64,000 nt of DNA from UBA1172 sp002457135 (GCA_965660935.1 CBFIBR010000007.1:1-64000); one strand, 5' to 3'. Shown: positions 34,433-43,081, numbered from the stretch's first letter. Made by a program: numbers and translations. The notes: generated by a model from the letters alone, not told the origin.

Positions 34433-35284
34433 ATGGAAAAAATCACCAAGCAAGAAGCCCTGAAAGGCTACCCGCCTGAACCGACATCGTTTGATGACCG
34501 GTCCGCGCTGATCCGTCATGTTGCCGCCCTGTCCCCGGATGCCCCGGGAAAGGCCGATGCACAAGATGGGGCCAGCCCGATCACCGGAACATCAGCCGAG
34601 GCCAGCCGCAGGCTGGAGTCGGTTGACCCGGCCGGGTATGCGCGCAGCCGGAATTTCCTCAATGGCAAGGTCACCATGCTGTCGCCGTATATCCGCCATG
34701 GCATGATCAGCCTGGATGCTGCCCGCAACAAGGCGCTGTCCCGTGTCAAGCGTGCCGCCGATGCTGAAAAGCTGGTGCAGGAACTGGCGTGGCGTGATTA
34801 CTGGCAGCGCGTTCAGCGCATGCACCCGGACTGGCTCTGGGATGATGCCGAGGCCTATAAGACAGGCTTTGCCGCCTCGGAATACAGCGCCGATCTGCCC
34901 GATGATATCGAACGCGGTGAAACCGGGGTTGCGGTCATTGATGGCATTATCCATGAGCTGAGACAGACAGGGTATATCCATAACCACACGCGCATGTATC
35001 TGGCGGCCTATATCGTGCATTGGCGGCGGGTGCGCTGGCAGGCCGGGGCGCGGTTCATGCTGACCCACCTGATTGATGCCGATCAGGCCTCAAACAACCT
35101 GTCCTGGCAGTGGGTGGCCAGCACGTTTTCCCGTAAACCCTATATTTTTAACCTGGAGAATGTCCGTAAATACGCCTCGGACCAGCTCAACACCGATGAT
35201 CGGCATAATGTCCCGCTTGCCGCCAGTTATGAGGTGCTGACAGCACGCCTTTTCCCAAAAATGGAGCTTGCCCCCCATGGCTGA
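34433..35284 (+). CDS. Photolyase/cryptochrome FAD-binding domain protein
   Basis: 283 residues from ATG 34433; GTG 34424 possible. It is only the helical FAD domain of the photolyase superfamily: LSPYIRHGMIS, ELAWRDYWQRV, YIHNHTRMYLAAYIVHW, DADQASNNLSWQWVAS and KPYIFNLENV follow the usual order. The N-terminal alpha/beta antenna domain is missing; a matching domain is encoded by the next gene, whose ATG lies inside this one (8-base overlap). Expected to bind FAD and act in light-driven DNA repair or signalling; activity without a fused antenna domain is inferred. Confidence 0.85.
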   Translation: MEKITKQEALKGYPPEPTSFDDRSALIRHVAALSPDAPGKADAQDGASPITGTSAEASRRLESVDPAGYARSRNFLNGKVTMLSPYIRHGMISLDAARNKALSRVKRAADAEKLVQELAWRDYWQRVQRMHPDWLWDDAEAYKTGFAASEYSADLPDDIERGETGVAVIDGIIHELRQTGYIHNHTRMYLAAYIVHWRRVRWQAGARFMLTHLIDADQASNNLSWQWVASTFSRKPYIFNLENVRKYASDQLNTDDRHNVPLAASYEVLTARLFPKMELAPHG

Positions 35285-35714
35285 TCTGATCTGGTTGCAT
35301 GATGAGGCCTTGCGGGCCTCCCACCCTGTGCTTTCGCCTGTTTCATCACAACTCCCGGCGGTGTTCATCTGGGATAACGCCTATTTTGATGCCATGCATA
35401 CCGGCTTCAAACGCCGTGTCTTCATCTATGAGGCACTGGCCGAATTGCCTGTTGAGATCATCAGGGGTGATACGCTGGCGGTATTGACCGATCTGGCCGG
35501 GGACGGGGTGCTGAGAACAGCCTCAAGCGGCAACCCGCAACTGAGGGCGCTGATAGCCACCTTGCGTCAATCCATGGAGGTGATCGAGATTGATGATGAT
35601 CCGCTCGTCCGGCTCTCCGCAAGCCCCGACCTGAAGCGGTTTTTCCGCTACTGGAACAAGGCCAGGAAATCCGCCATGCAGCCCCATGGCGGGACACCGG
35701 ATCTGTTTTCCTGA
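35277..35714 (+). CDS. Candidate photolyase alpha/beta (antenna) domain as separate protein
   Basis: 145 residues from ATG 35277. The sequence resembles the N-terminal Rossmann-like domain of photolyases: LIWLHDEALRASHPVL, AVFIWDNAYFDAM, FIYEALAELPVEIIRGD and a VIEIDDDPL strand. The usual RRDLR-x-x-DN motif is not conserved. Eight-base overlap with the FAD-domain gene implies coupled translation and possibly a two-subunit enzyme with the domain order of the gene pair reversed. Confidence 0.65.
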   Translation: MADLIWLHDEALRASHPVLSPVSSQLPAVFIWDNAYFDAMHTGFKRRVFIYEALAELPVEIIRGDTLAVLTDLAGDGVLRTASSGNPQLRALIATLRQSMEVIEIDDDPLVRLSASPDLKRFFRYWNKARKSAMQPHGGTPDLFS

Positions 35715-35755
35715 CCCAATTCATCCTGACCCGGATTCCTCCTGACCTGAATTTC
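35710..35755. repeat. Degenerate 15-16 bp tandem repeat
   Basis: CCTGACCCAATTCAT, CCTGACCCGGATTCCT and CCTGACCTGAATTTCC in a row. The first copy holds the stop codon of the antenna-domain gene; the rest lies between it and the DUF2256 gene. Confidence 0.7.
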
Positions 35756-35772
35756 CCTTATCGGAGACAGGA

Positions 35773-35952
35773 TCAACCGCCGGGTTGATCGCCCCCAGCC
35801 CCGCCCCCGGCTGGGCCGCCTCGTTTGCAGCGTTCCGAGCAATAGCGCACCTCATCCCAGTCCCGCTCCCATTTTTTGCGCCAGGTAAAGGGCAGCCCGC
35901 ACCGCAAGCAGTTTTTCCGGGGCAGATCGCCTTTCTTTCGCATTTTCGCCAT
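35773..35952 (-). CDS. DUF2256 small zinc-finger protein
   Basis: 59 residues from ATG 35952. The core LPRKNCLRCGLPFTWRKKW, then YCSERCK, gives a CxxC...CxxxC metal site typical of DUF2256; the tail is Gly/Pro-rich. DUF2256 genes are frequently found beside photolyase/cryptochrome genes, which supports the identity of the preceding pair. Function unknown. Confidence 0.85.
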   Translation of the reverse strand: MAKMRKKGDLPRKNCLRCGLPFTWRKKWERDWDEVRYCSERCKRGGPAGGGAGGDQPGG

Positions 35953-36032
35953 GGTGATGGTTCTGCTATTGCTGTTGGCCGGGCAGGGTTCTATCATGAT
36001 GACTTATTGCCAGTGCTGACAGGATCAAGATC

Positions 36033-36407
36033 ATGAAAACATCCAAGGATTTTCTCACCGAAGCCAACGCCGCTGTTCCGCGCATTTCTGCCGGGGAAGC
36101 CATCGCAGCCTATAATGCCGGGGGCGGGATTTTCATTGATGTGCGCGACAGCGGTGATATCGCCAAATCAGGAACAATCAAGGGCGCGCTCAGAATCCCG
36201 CGCGGGTTCATGGAATTTGCCGCTGACGACAACTCACCCTATCATCAGGAAAGCCTGACCAAGGATGCTGAGCTGTTCCTCGTCTGCGGTGCTGGCGGGC
36301 AGGCCGCGCTCTGCGGCAAGACGCTCAAGGATATGGGCTTCACCTCGGTCACCAATATCGGCGGGTTCAAGGACTGGGCCGATGCTGGCGGCGCAACGGA
36401 GGACTGA
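36033..36407 (+). CDS. Rhodanese-domain sulfurtransferase
   Basis: 124 residues, a single rhodanese domain: FIDVRDSGDIAKSGTIKGALRIPRG, active-site Cys in LVCGAGGQAALCG, C-terminal IGGFKDWADAGG. The loop differs from the common CxxGxRS in having Gln-Ala at the Arg-Ser position, so substrate may differ. Followed after five bases by the ABM gene. Confidence 0.88.
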   Translation: MKTSKDFLTEANAAVPRISAGEAIAAYNAGGGIFIDVRDSGDIAKSGTIKGALRIPRGFMEFAADDNSPYHQESLTKDAELFLVCGAGGQAALCGKTLKDMGFTSVTNIGGFKDWADAGGATED

Positions 36408-36412
36408 ACCAC

Positions 36413-36775
36413 TTGATCATCGTGGTTTTCGAATTCGAATTGAATGAAGGCTGTCAGGACCGGTATTTCGAACTGGCCGGGCAGCTCAAGGCCGACCTTG
36501 AAACCCAGCCCGGTTTCATCAGCATCGAACGCTTTGAAAGCCTCAATACCCCGGGGCGGTTTGTCAGCCTCCAGGCCTGGCAGGATAACGCCTCTGTGCT
36601 GGCGTGGCGGGCCAATGTCGAACACCGACTGGCGCAGAAGGAAGGCCGGGAGACGCTCTTCAAATCCTACCGGTTGAGGGTTGCCGAGGCGATCCGCGAT
36701 TACACCGATAAAGGCCCCGTCAGCCATGATGCTGGCGATGGCACGGGCCATGGTGCTGATGGGCATGGCGAGTGA
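36413..36775 (+). CDS. Antibiotic biosynthesis monooxygenase (ABM) domain protein
   Basis: 120 residues from TTG 36413, chosen because GGAGG (36398-36402) stands ten bases before it. The dimeric alpha/beta barrel motif includes GFISIERFESLNTPGRFVSLQAW. ABM proteins include small monooxygenases and heme-degrading enzymes; the role here is unknown. Overlaps the MBL gene by about 11 bases. Confidence 0.82.
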   Translation: MIIVVFEFELNEGCQDRYFELAGQLKADLETQPGFISIERFESLNTPGRFVSLQAWQDNASVLAWRANVEHRLAQKEGRETLFKSYRLRVAEAIRDYTDKGPVSHDAGDGTGHGADGHGE

Positions 36776-37622
36776 CCGGATCGTGCTTTTCGGCACCAAG
36801 GGCGGCCCCCGTATCATCAAGGGGGGCAGCTGGCCCAGCAGCAACGCCATCGTCATCAACAATCAGGTCTACCTGATCGATGCCGGTCTCGGGGTGACGC
36901 GGCAGTTTGTTGAGGCCGGGTTTGATTACAGCCAGCTGGGCGTTATCTTCATCACGCATCACCACTCTGATCATAATCTGGAACTGGGCGGGCTGATCCA
37001 CACCGCCTGGCTGGGTGCGCCGCCGCATCCCATCACGGTCCATGGCCCCAAGGGGCTGGATCACCTGATGCGCCACGCCCTTGCCAGTCAGGCGTTTGAT
37101 ATCACCACAAGGGTTGAGGATGAGGGACTGGCCGATATCCATGAGCTGGTATCATGGCAGGAGTTTACCGAAGGTCCGGTTTTTGAAGATGATCATGTGC
37201 GTGTCACCGCGCTCAGGGTTGCGCATCCGCCGGTTGAGGAATGCTACGCGCTCAAATTCGATACCGGCAGCAAGGTGGTTGTCTTCGGGGCCGACACGGC
37301 GTTCTTCCCGCCGCTGGCGGATTTTGCGAAAGGGGCTGATATCCTGGTTCATGAGGCCATGCATCTGCCCACGGCGCGGCAGATCTGTGATGACCTGAAA
37401 GCGACAAAACCCCGCCTGTGGGACCACCTGAACGCCAGTCACACAAGCTGCGCTGATGTCGGCCGGCTGGCCAGCATGGCTGAATGCGGCCATCTGGTCA
37501 TCAATCACTATGTCCCGGAACCCGGCTATCGCGCATCGGTAGAAGATTTCGAGCATGCGGTGAGGCAAACCTATGGCGGCCCCCTGACCATGGGCCGGGA
37601 TCAATTATCTCTGGAAATTTAA
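36765..37622 (+). CDS. Metallo-beta-lactamase fold hydrolase
   Basis: 285 residues from ATG 36765; an ATG at 36759 is an alternative. Motifs: NAIVINNQVYLIDAGLG, FITHHHSDHNLELG (zinc site), VFGADTAFFPP and HTSCADVGRLA. It resembles the arylsulfatase/RNase Z-like branch of the superfamily; substrate unknown. Last gene of rhodanese-ABM-MBL. Confidence 0.87.
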   Translation: MASDRIVLFGTKGGPRIIKGGSWPSSNAIVINNQVYLIDAGLGVTRQFVEAGFDYSQLGVIFITHHHSDHNLELGGLIHTAWLGAPPHPITVHGPKGLDHLMRHALASQAFDITTRVEDEGLADIHELVSWQEFTEGPVFEDDHVRVTALRVAHPPVEECYALKFDTGSKVVVFGADTAFFPPLADFAKGADILVHEAMHLPTARQICDDLKATKPRLWDHLNASHTSCADVGRLASMAECGHLVINHYVPEPGYRASVEDFEHAVRQTYGGPLTMGRDQLSLEI

Positions 37623-37642
37623 TAAGGAATTTCCAAAAGGGA

Positions 37643-37671
37643 AAAAAAGGGTGGCCTTGATTAAGGCCACC
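37643..37671 (-). terminator. Intrinsic terminator after glnK
   Basis: Perfect 9-bp stem GGTGGCCTT (37650-37658)/AAGGCCACC (37663-37671) with loop GATT. On the minus strand it is followed by CTTTTTTT. It ends the amtB-glnK transcript about 85 bases after glnK and lies between convergent genes. Confidence 0.9.
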
Positions 37672-37755
37672 GAGGTAGGGGAGGTAATAAAGCCGATATG
37701 GGCGAGTGGGGGCGTTAATCAACCCTTCATTATCGGTATTTGTTGCCTTTTGAGG

Positions 37756-38097
37756 CTATTTCAGCGCATCAACGCCTGTTTCGCCGGTCCTGATCCGCAA
37801 GGCATCAGCCAGATCAAGGACAAAGACCTTGCCATCCCCGATCGTATCGGTGTTGGCGGTGGACCGGATCGTTTCCATGACGCGCTCAACCTGACCATCC
37901 TCAACGGCGATTTCCAGCTTGATTTTTGGCACGAAAGCAATGGTGTACTCATTGCCGCGGTAAATTTCGGTCTGGCCCCTCTGGCGGCCATAGCCGCGGA
38001 CCTCGGAAACCGTCAACCCGCTGATCCCCAGCTCAACCAGGGCTTTGTGCACATCATCAATGCAGGACGGTTTTACAATCGCGATAATGTATTTCAT
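37756..38097 (-). CDS. glnK: Nitrogen regulatory protein P-II
   Basis: 113 residues. The T-loop GQTEIYRGNEYTIAF carries the Tyr (position 51) modified by uridylylation; IGDGKVFV is the B-loop and RIRTGETG the C-loop. P-II proteins sense 2-oxoglutarate and ATP/ADP and plug the ammonium channel. Twelve bases after amtB, so it is named GlnK; a GlnB paralogue elsewhere is expected. Confidence 0.93.
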   Translation of the reverse strand: MKYIIAIVKPSCIDDVHKALVELGISGLTVSEVRGYGRQRGQTEIYRGNEYTIAFVPKIKLEIAVEDGQVERVMETIRSTANTDTIGDGKVFVLDLADALRIRTGETGVDALK

Positions 38098-38109
38098 GGG
38101 TGTCCCTCC

Positions 38110-39393
38110 TTAATTGTTGTGGTAGCCGCGTTCACCATGCTGGGCGAGATCGAGGCCTTCAACCTCAACCCCGTTTGATACCCGGAGCGGAACAAAAGCC
38201 CCCACCAGCTTGAGAATGGCGAAACTGGCAACAGCGGTCCAGATAAAGGTAATGGCAACGCAGGTCAGCTGAACCATGAACTGCTCGCCCATGGAAACGC
38301 CCTCAGCCAGGCCAGCACCCGAAAACCCTTCGGTCGCCAGCACAGCCACCATCAGGCTGCCCAGAATACCGCCGACACCGTGGACAGCGAAGACATCCAG
38401 CGAGTCGTCAATATTCAGTTTGCCGCGAATCAGATCAACAGCAAAATAACACACAAGCCCGCCACCAAAACCGAGGATCAGCCCGCCGGGAATACCGATA
38501 AACCCTGATGCCGGGGTCACCGTGGCGAGGCCTGCAACCATGCCGGTTGCAATACCAACCAGCGACGGGCGACCAAAACGGAGCCATTCCGCCAACATCC
38601 AGACCAGCGCACCAACAGCAGCGGCGATATGCGTGACCATTATGGCCATGCCCGCATTCTGGCCCGCCGCAAGGGCAGAACCGCCATTGAACCCGAACCA
38701 GCCGACCCACAGCATGGAGGCACCGATCATGGTCAGGATAGGACTATGGGGAGGGTTGAGGAGGGCGGGAAAACCGGCCCGCTTGCCCAGCACGATGGCA
38801 ACCACCAGCGCGGCGGTCCCGGCCGTGGTATGCACAACAATGCCGCCGGCAAAATCCATGACACCCCAGCCCGCCATGATGCCGCCACCCCAGACCCAGT
38901 TGGTGACAGGGGCATAGACAACAAGCAGCCAGAGGATCGAAAACCCGAGGACAGCGGCAAAATTCATCCGTTCAACATAAGCGCCGATGATCAGCGCCGG
39001 GGTGATGACGGCAAAGGTCATCTGAAAGACAGCAAAGACGCTTTCAGGAATGGTGCCGACCTCGCTATCAAGCGTGATGGCCCCCATCATGACATTGCCA
39101 AGCCCGCCAACCCAGCCGCCACCATCACCGGAAAAGGCAAGCGAATACCCGGCAATGACCCAGGTTACCGAACAGACGCAAGCCAGCGCAAAGTGATGCA
39201 TCAGCACCGAAACAACGTTGCGCGGCTGGACCAGCCCGGCGTAAAACAGCGCCAGCCCGGGCAGGGTCATGAACAACACCAGCGCGGTTGACGTCAGTAT
39301 CCAGGCGGTATCACCGCTATCAACAGCGGCATGTGCGAGGGAAGGAAAAAGGGCCACCATAAGGGCGGCGACAATATGTCGGGACATCATCAT
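38110..39393 (-). CDS. amtB: Ammonium channel
   Basis: 427 residues from ATG 39393 (three consecutive ATG codons). Signal peptide about 1-22, then 11 membrane segments. The pore twin histidines are in GGIVVHTTAGTAAL and FAVHGVGGILG; LFYAGLVQPRNVVS is the first helix signature. It conducts ammonium in the inner membrane. AmtB precedes glnK, the reverse of the common glnK-amtB order. The 100 bases upstream are very AT-rich; I see no clear sigma-54 site. Confidence 0.95.
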   Translation of the reverse strand: MMMSRHIVAALMVALFPSLAHAAVDSGDTAWILTSTALVLFMTLPGLALFYAGLVQPRNVVSVLMHHFALACVCSVTWVIAGYSLAFSGDGGGWVGGLGNVMMGAITLDSEVGTIPESVFAVFQMTFAVITPALIIGAYVERMNFAAVLGFSILWLLVVYAPVTNWVWGGGIMAGWGVMDFAGGIVVHTTAGTAALVVAIVLGKRAGFPALLNPPHSPILTMIGASMLWVGWFGFNGGSALAAGQNAGMAIMVTHIAAAVGALVWMLAEWLRFGRPSLVGIATGMVAGLATVTPASGFIGIPGGLILGFGGGLVCYFAVDLIRGKLNIDDSLDVFAVHGVGGILGSLMVAVLATEGFSGAGLAEGVSMGEQFMVQLTCVAITFIWTAVASFAILKLVGAFVPLRVSNGVEVEGLDLAQHGERGYHNN

Positions 39394-39496
39394 TGCATAT
39401 AACCTGTTAATATAATTTCGTAAAACTATATCAAATTTCATTAATACGCAATATTTTCGTGTTTTCTGCCACACTGGATCATGCCTGGCTGAATAG

Positions 39497-40648
39497 TCAG
39501 GGGGTCGGGATGGTTTCTTCACGCAGGATGGATCGCCCGACCCTCGTGATATCACGATGACCGCAGAGCGCCATGGTGGTGTCCATTTCCTTGCGCATGA
39601 TTTCCAGCGCCTGGCTGACCCCGGCACGGCCACCAGCCCCCAACCCCCAGGTAAAGGCGCGGCCGATCATGGTACCCCGCGCACCCAGCGCCCAGGCCTT
39701 CAGGACATCCTGCCCCGAACGGATACCGCCATCCATCCAGACCTCAACCTTGTCGCCGACAGCATCAACGATTTCAGGCAGGATCGATATTGAACTGGAG
39801 GCACTGTCCAGCTGGCGGCCCCCATGGTTGGAAACAACGATCGCATCGGCCCCGGTGCGGGCGGCCATATCAGCATCCTCGGCATCCAGAATGCCCTTCA
39901 GGATGATCTTGCCCCCCCACCAGTCCTGTATCCGCTTGACGTCATCCCAGTCCAGCCTCGGGTCGAACTGCTCGGCGGTCCATGCCCCCAGCGATGACAT
40001 ATCGGTGATGCCCTCAACATGGCCGACAATATTGCCGAACTGGCGGCGTTTTGTGCCGAGCATGCCCATGCACCAGCGTGGATGCATGGCCAGATCGATC
40101 ATGTTCCTGATGGTCAGTTTCGGCGGTGTCGACAGGCCGTTCTTGATATCACGATGCCGCTGGCTAAGGATTTGCAGATCAAGGGTCAGCACCAGTGCGG
40201 AACACCCCGCATCCCTGGCCCGTGCCAGCAGGCGGCGGGAAAAATCATGATCCCGCATGAAATAGAGCTGGAACCAGAACGGTGCGTTTGTGTGTTCGGC
40301 GACATCCTCAATAGAGCAGACCGACATGGTCGACAGCGTGAACGGAACGCCAAACGCCTCAGCGGCCTGGGCGGCGAGAATCTCGCCATCAGCATGCTGC
40401 ATGCCCGTCAACCCGACCGGGGCCAGCGCAACCGGCATGGTGACATCCTCACCCACCATTTTCGTGGCCAGCGTGCGGTTCGTCATATCAACGGCAACAC
40501 GCTGGCGAAACCGGATCTGGTCCAGATCGCTGTTATTGCGATTGAGCGTGCTTTCGGTATAGGCCCCCGACACGGCGTAGTCATAAAACATCCTGGGTAC
40601 ACGCTTTTTCGCCAGATGCTGCAGCTCTTCAATAGTGGTAATCGTCAT
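39497..40648 (-). CDS. FMN-dependent alpha-hydroxy acid dehydrogenase (LldD type)
   Basis: 383 residues from ATG 40648 (GAGG upstream); GTG 40678 possible. FMN-binding (beta/alpha)8 enzyme: APVGLTGMQHADGE, LQLYF-type WFQLYFMRD, ILKGILDAEDA with the active Lys, SNHGGRQLD with the catalytic His, and DGGIRSGQDVLKA. Likely L-lactate dehydrogenase feeding the respiratory chain; glycolate or mandelate-type substrates cannot be excluded. A perfect CACTATAGTG palindrome (40676-40685) precedes the start. Confidence 0.9.
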   Translation of the reverse strand: MTITTIEELQHLAKKRVPRMFYDYAVSGAYTESTLNRNNSDLDQIRFRQRVAVDMTNRTLATKMVGEDVTMPVALAPVGLTGMQHADGEILAAQAAEAFGVPFTLSTMSVCSIEDVAEHTNAPFWFQLYFMRDHDFSRRLLARARDAGCSALVLTLDLQILSQRHRDIKNGLSTPPKLTIRNMIDLAMHPRWCMGMLGTKRRQFGNIVGHVEGITDMSSLGAWTAEQFDPRLDWDDVKRIQDWWGGKIILKGILDAEDADMAARTGADAIVVSNHGGRQLDSASSSISILPEIVDAVGDKVEVWMDGGIRSGQDVLKAWALGARGTMIGRAFTWGLGAGGRAGVSQALEIMRKEMDTTMALCGHRDITRVGRSILREETIPTP

Positions 40649-40675
40649 GCCGTAAATATCCTCAACCTCAAGGGA

Positions 40676-40685
40676 CACTATAGTG
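40676..40685. promoter_or_regulatory. CACTATAGTG palindrome
   Basis: Ten-base perfect palindrome 28 bases before the likely start of the LldD-type gene, in the divergent region shared with the ankyrin gene. Candidate regulator site; chance occurrence is possible. Confidence 0.3.
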
Positions 40686-40851
40686 AACTCCCCGGTTGCT
40701 GAAAACAGTTGTTTAAAGGCAGCAAAAGGCGCGGTGGAAGCAGGGGCGATGGTGCGCCTGACAGCATCACGGATGCGATTGCCAGTTAACGCAATTTTAA
40801 TCAGTGGTGATTTAGACTGACCAGAACCGAACAGAACAGGGAGGGTCGGTC

Positions 40852-41406
40852 ATGATCAAGCTAACAAAACACCTTATGGCTGGGGCAGGTTTTAGCTGGG
40901 CCGCGTTGCTGGTAGCCACAACAGGGCTGGTATCAGCAGCACATAGCTGGCCAATGAAGGCAGAGGCAGGGCAATCATCCCAGCCGCTGGTTCTGGTGGC
41001 AGATGATCAGTATGGAAATACCCCGCTCCATAAAGCTGTAGTTATTGAAAATCTTGAAGCAATATCTGATCTGCTGGCGGCTGGTGCTGATATGGAGGCG
41101 CGTGATCAGTTTGGTGCTACCCCCCTGCATTATGCGGCATCTGGAGGAAGCCCTGAAGTGATCACCACCCTGCTGGCGGCTGGTGCTGATTTGAGGGCGC
41201 AGGCTCAGGTTGATGTTACCCCGCTGCATATAGCGGCATCTAGAGGAAGCCCTGAAGCAATCACCACTCTGCTGGCTGCCGGGGCTGATCCCCTGGCCAG
41301 AGACATGGGAGGGCGAAGGCCTATTGATTGGGTGGGAGAGGATAGCAGCCTTTATGACACCGCGGCCTATTGGCAGTTGAATGATGCTACATTAAACAGC
41401 CAGTAG
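40852..41406 (+). CDS. Exported ankyrin-repeat protein
   Basis: 184 residues behind GGGAGG. Signal peptide about 1-30, then three to four ankyrin repeats of 33 residues (GNTPLHKAV, GATPLHYAA, DVTPLHIAA, GGRRPIDWV). Repeats two and three are close to identical in DNA (99-bp unit), which points to recent duplication. Ankyrin proteins mediate protein binding; a periplasmic partner is unknown, with catalase- or stress-linked relatives in other bacteria. Confidence 0.88.
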   Translation: MIKLTKHLMAGAGFSWAALLVATTGLVSAAHSWPMKAEAGQSSQPLVLVADDQYGNTPLHKAVVIENLEAISDLLAAGADMEARDQFGATPLHYAASGGSPEVITTLLAAGADLRAQAQVDVTPLHIAASRGSPEAITTLLAAGADPLARDMGGRRPIDWVGEDSSLYDTAAYWQLNDATLNSQ

Positions 41407-41490
41407 GTGCGGATTACGCCGCTGTCATGCCATGCCGCTGGCGGCCATGCATGCCGAAAGCCTGAAACTTTGCTGGAAAAGGTAGGGCGA

Positions 41491-41566
<76 letters not shown>

Positions 41567-41584
41567 ACTGGGGGCCTTATACCG

Positions 41585-43078
41585 TCAATCGGGCTGATTT
41601 GGCAATGGTGTGGCGGTGTCGTCTGCTGGTGCGACGGGGAGGGTGTTTTTCGCCATGCGCCAGTCNNNNNNNNNNNNNNNNNNNNNNNNNNNNNNNNNNN
41701 NNNNNNNNNNNNNNNNNNNNNNNNNNNNNNNNNNNNNNNNNNNNNNNNNNNNNNNNNNNNNNNNNAGGGCGGCGAACGCTTCACAGGATGGGCAATGCGG
41801 CCCCCACTCTGCTGTGGTGGCCCCGCATTGACGGCAGGTCCAGGCCGCTGAACGGGGCGCTCTGGCGGCTTCCTCCAGGCAATAGCGGGGGTCGGGCCAG
41901 TCATCGGCGGCGGCATCTTCTGGTGCGTTACGCCCGACTTCGGCCAGCACTGACCACAGCACAGCATCACGCTCAGCGGTGGAGACCAGCTCCGCCAGGC
42001 GGCGAGCCTCCCCCCACAACATCAGCTTGAGGGCAATGGTGGCGCAGGCGCTGATCGCCTCCAGCCGGTTGCCGCCACGATCCGAAAGCCGCATCAGCCG
42101 GGCCAGGCTGGCGGCATCCTCACCGCCCCAGCAATCCATCAGCCGGGCCGCGAGATCAGGATGGGGGGTATCGAGAAAGGCTTTCTCCAGCAGGCTGACA
42201 GCCTTCCTTTTTTTGCCGCGTTGCATGTGGATATCCGCAGCCTCAAGCACGGCGGGGGTCAGGCCCGGATGATGCTTGAGCGCGTTTTCGAGTGACGACA
42301 GGATTATGCCCTCATCCTTGCCGGTAGTCTCCCCCCTCTCCATAAGGGAACGGGCGAGCTGATAATGCAGCACGGCAAGCGCAATATCGGTTTCCCGCAT
42401 TGCCTCTTTTGAGTTAGCACCGGATTGGCGGTGGCGTTTGGCCTCCTCCAGCGCGGTGATCGCCTCCCGCCAGTTGCCGTGGCGGGCCTCCAGCGCGAAC
42501 AGCGCCCGGGCCAGTCCGGGTTCATTCCGGCGGGTGGCAAAGGCGGCACGCCCGGCCTCCAGCGCGGCTTCATCATCACCGGCCTCAGCCCGCAGGCGCA
42601 TGGTCCCGGCATGGCCAAGCCAGGCGGTGGCCCTGTTATCGGTGAGCTGGCCAAAAAAACGGCTGGCGGCTTCGGTATCGCCCTTGAGGGTGGCGACCTG
42701 GGCATCCAGCAGGCCGGTGAGGGTATTGCCCCCGGTCAGTCGGCGGGCGCGGCGGGCGTTTTTGGCGGCTTCGTGCTGATCGCCGACTGCCGCCGCAACC
42801 AGCCCCAGCGCCAGGGCCTGCTGGCCTTCCTCCTGACGGCGATTGCGGATACGGCCACTGAGCCGCCCCGGCAGCCCCGCCAGAAACGAAAGCAGGCGAT
42901 CCATCATGACCACCAGAAAAATGATGGCTGCCATCACCGTGACCAGCAGGCTGGTCTGAACCTCAACCCTGTAGCCAAGCCACTGGATCACGGTCTTGCC
43001 ATCCTGACTGGCCAGGAAACTGGCGGCATAGCCAGCCAGCAGGATCAGGACCGCAATCGTCACCAGACGCTTCAGCAT
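41585..43078 (-). CDS. hemY: HemY-like TPR membrane protein, interrupted by assembly gap
   Basis: About 497 residues if the 100-N gap (41666-41765) is taken at face value. Two N-terminal membrane segments (5-25, 45-65), GYRVEVQTSLLV, then TPR-like helices. Near the C-terminus a zinc-ribbon pair WTCRQCG...HCPSC occurs just before the gap. HemY N-terminal-domain proteins stand with hemCD in proteobacteria, but their role in heme synthesis is not settled. Residues beyond the gap are uncertain in length and frame. Confidence 0.82.
   Translation of the reverse strand: MLKRLVTIAVLILLAGYAASFLASQDGKTVIQWLGYRVEVQTSLLVTVMAAIIFLVVMMDRLLSFLAGLPGRLSGRIRNRRQEEGQQALALGLVAAAVGDQHEAAKNARRARRLTGGNTLTGLLDAQVATLKGDTEAASRFFGQLTDNRATAWLGHAGTMRLRAEAGDDEAALEAGRAAFATRRNEPGLARALFALEARHGNWREAITALEEAKRHRQSGANSKEAMRETDIALAVLHYQLARSLMERGETTGKDEGIILSSLENALKHHPGLTPAVLEAADIHMQRGKKRKAVSLLEKAFLDTPHPDLAARLMDCWGGEDAASLARLMRLSDRGGNRLEAISACATIALKLMLWGEARRLAELVSTAERDAVLWSVLAEVGRNAPEDAAADDWPDPRYCLEEAARAPRSAAWTCRQCGATTAEWGPHCPSCEAFAAXXXXXXXXXXXXXXXXXXXXXXXXXXXXXXXXXXDWRMAKNTLPVAPADDTATPLPNQPD
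41666..41765. other. Assembly gap (100 N)
   Basis: Exactly 100 N, the conventional placeholder for unknown length, joining two contigs within the C-terminal part of hemY. The sequence on both sides supports continuity of the gene but the true gap size is unknown. Confidence 0.99.
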
Positions 43079-43081
43079 GGT

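Noticed and set aside
39394..39496. Possible sigma-54 promoter upstream of amtB
   Set aside because: TGGCAG and TTGC occur but GG and GC are 19 bases apart instead of about 10.
41666..41765. ORFs reading through the N run on three frames
   Set aside because: The run is an assembly placeholder; only the minus-strand hemY frame has homologous sequence on the upstream side.
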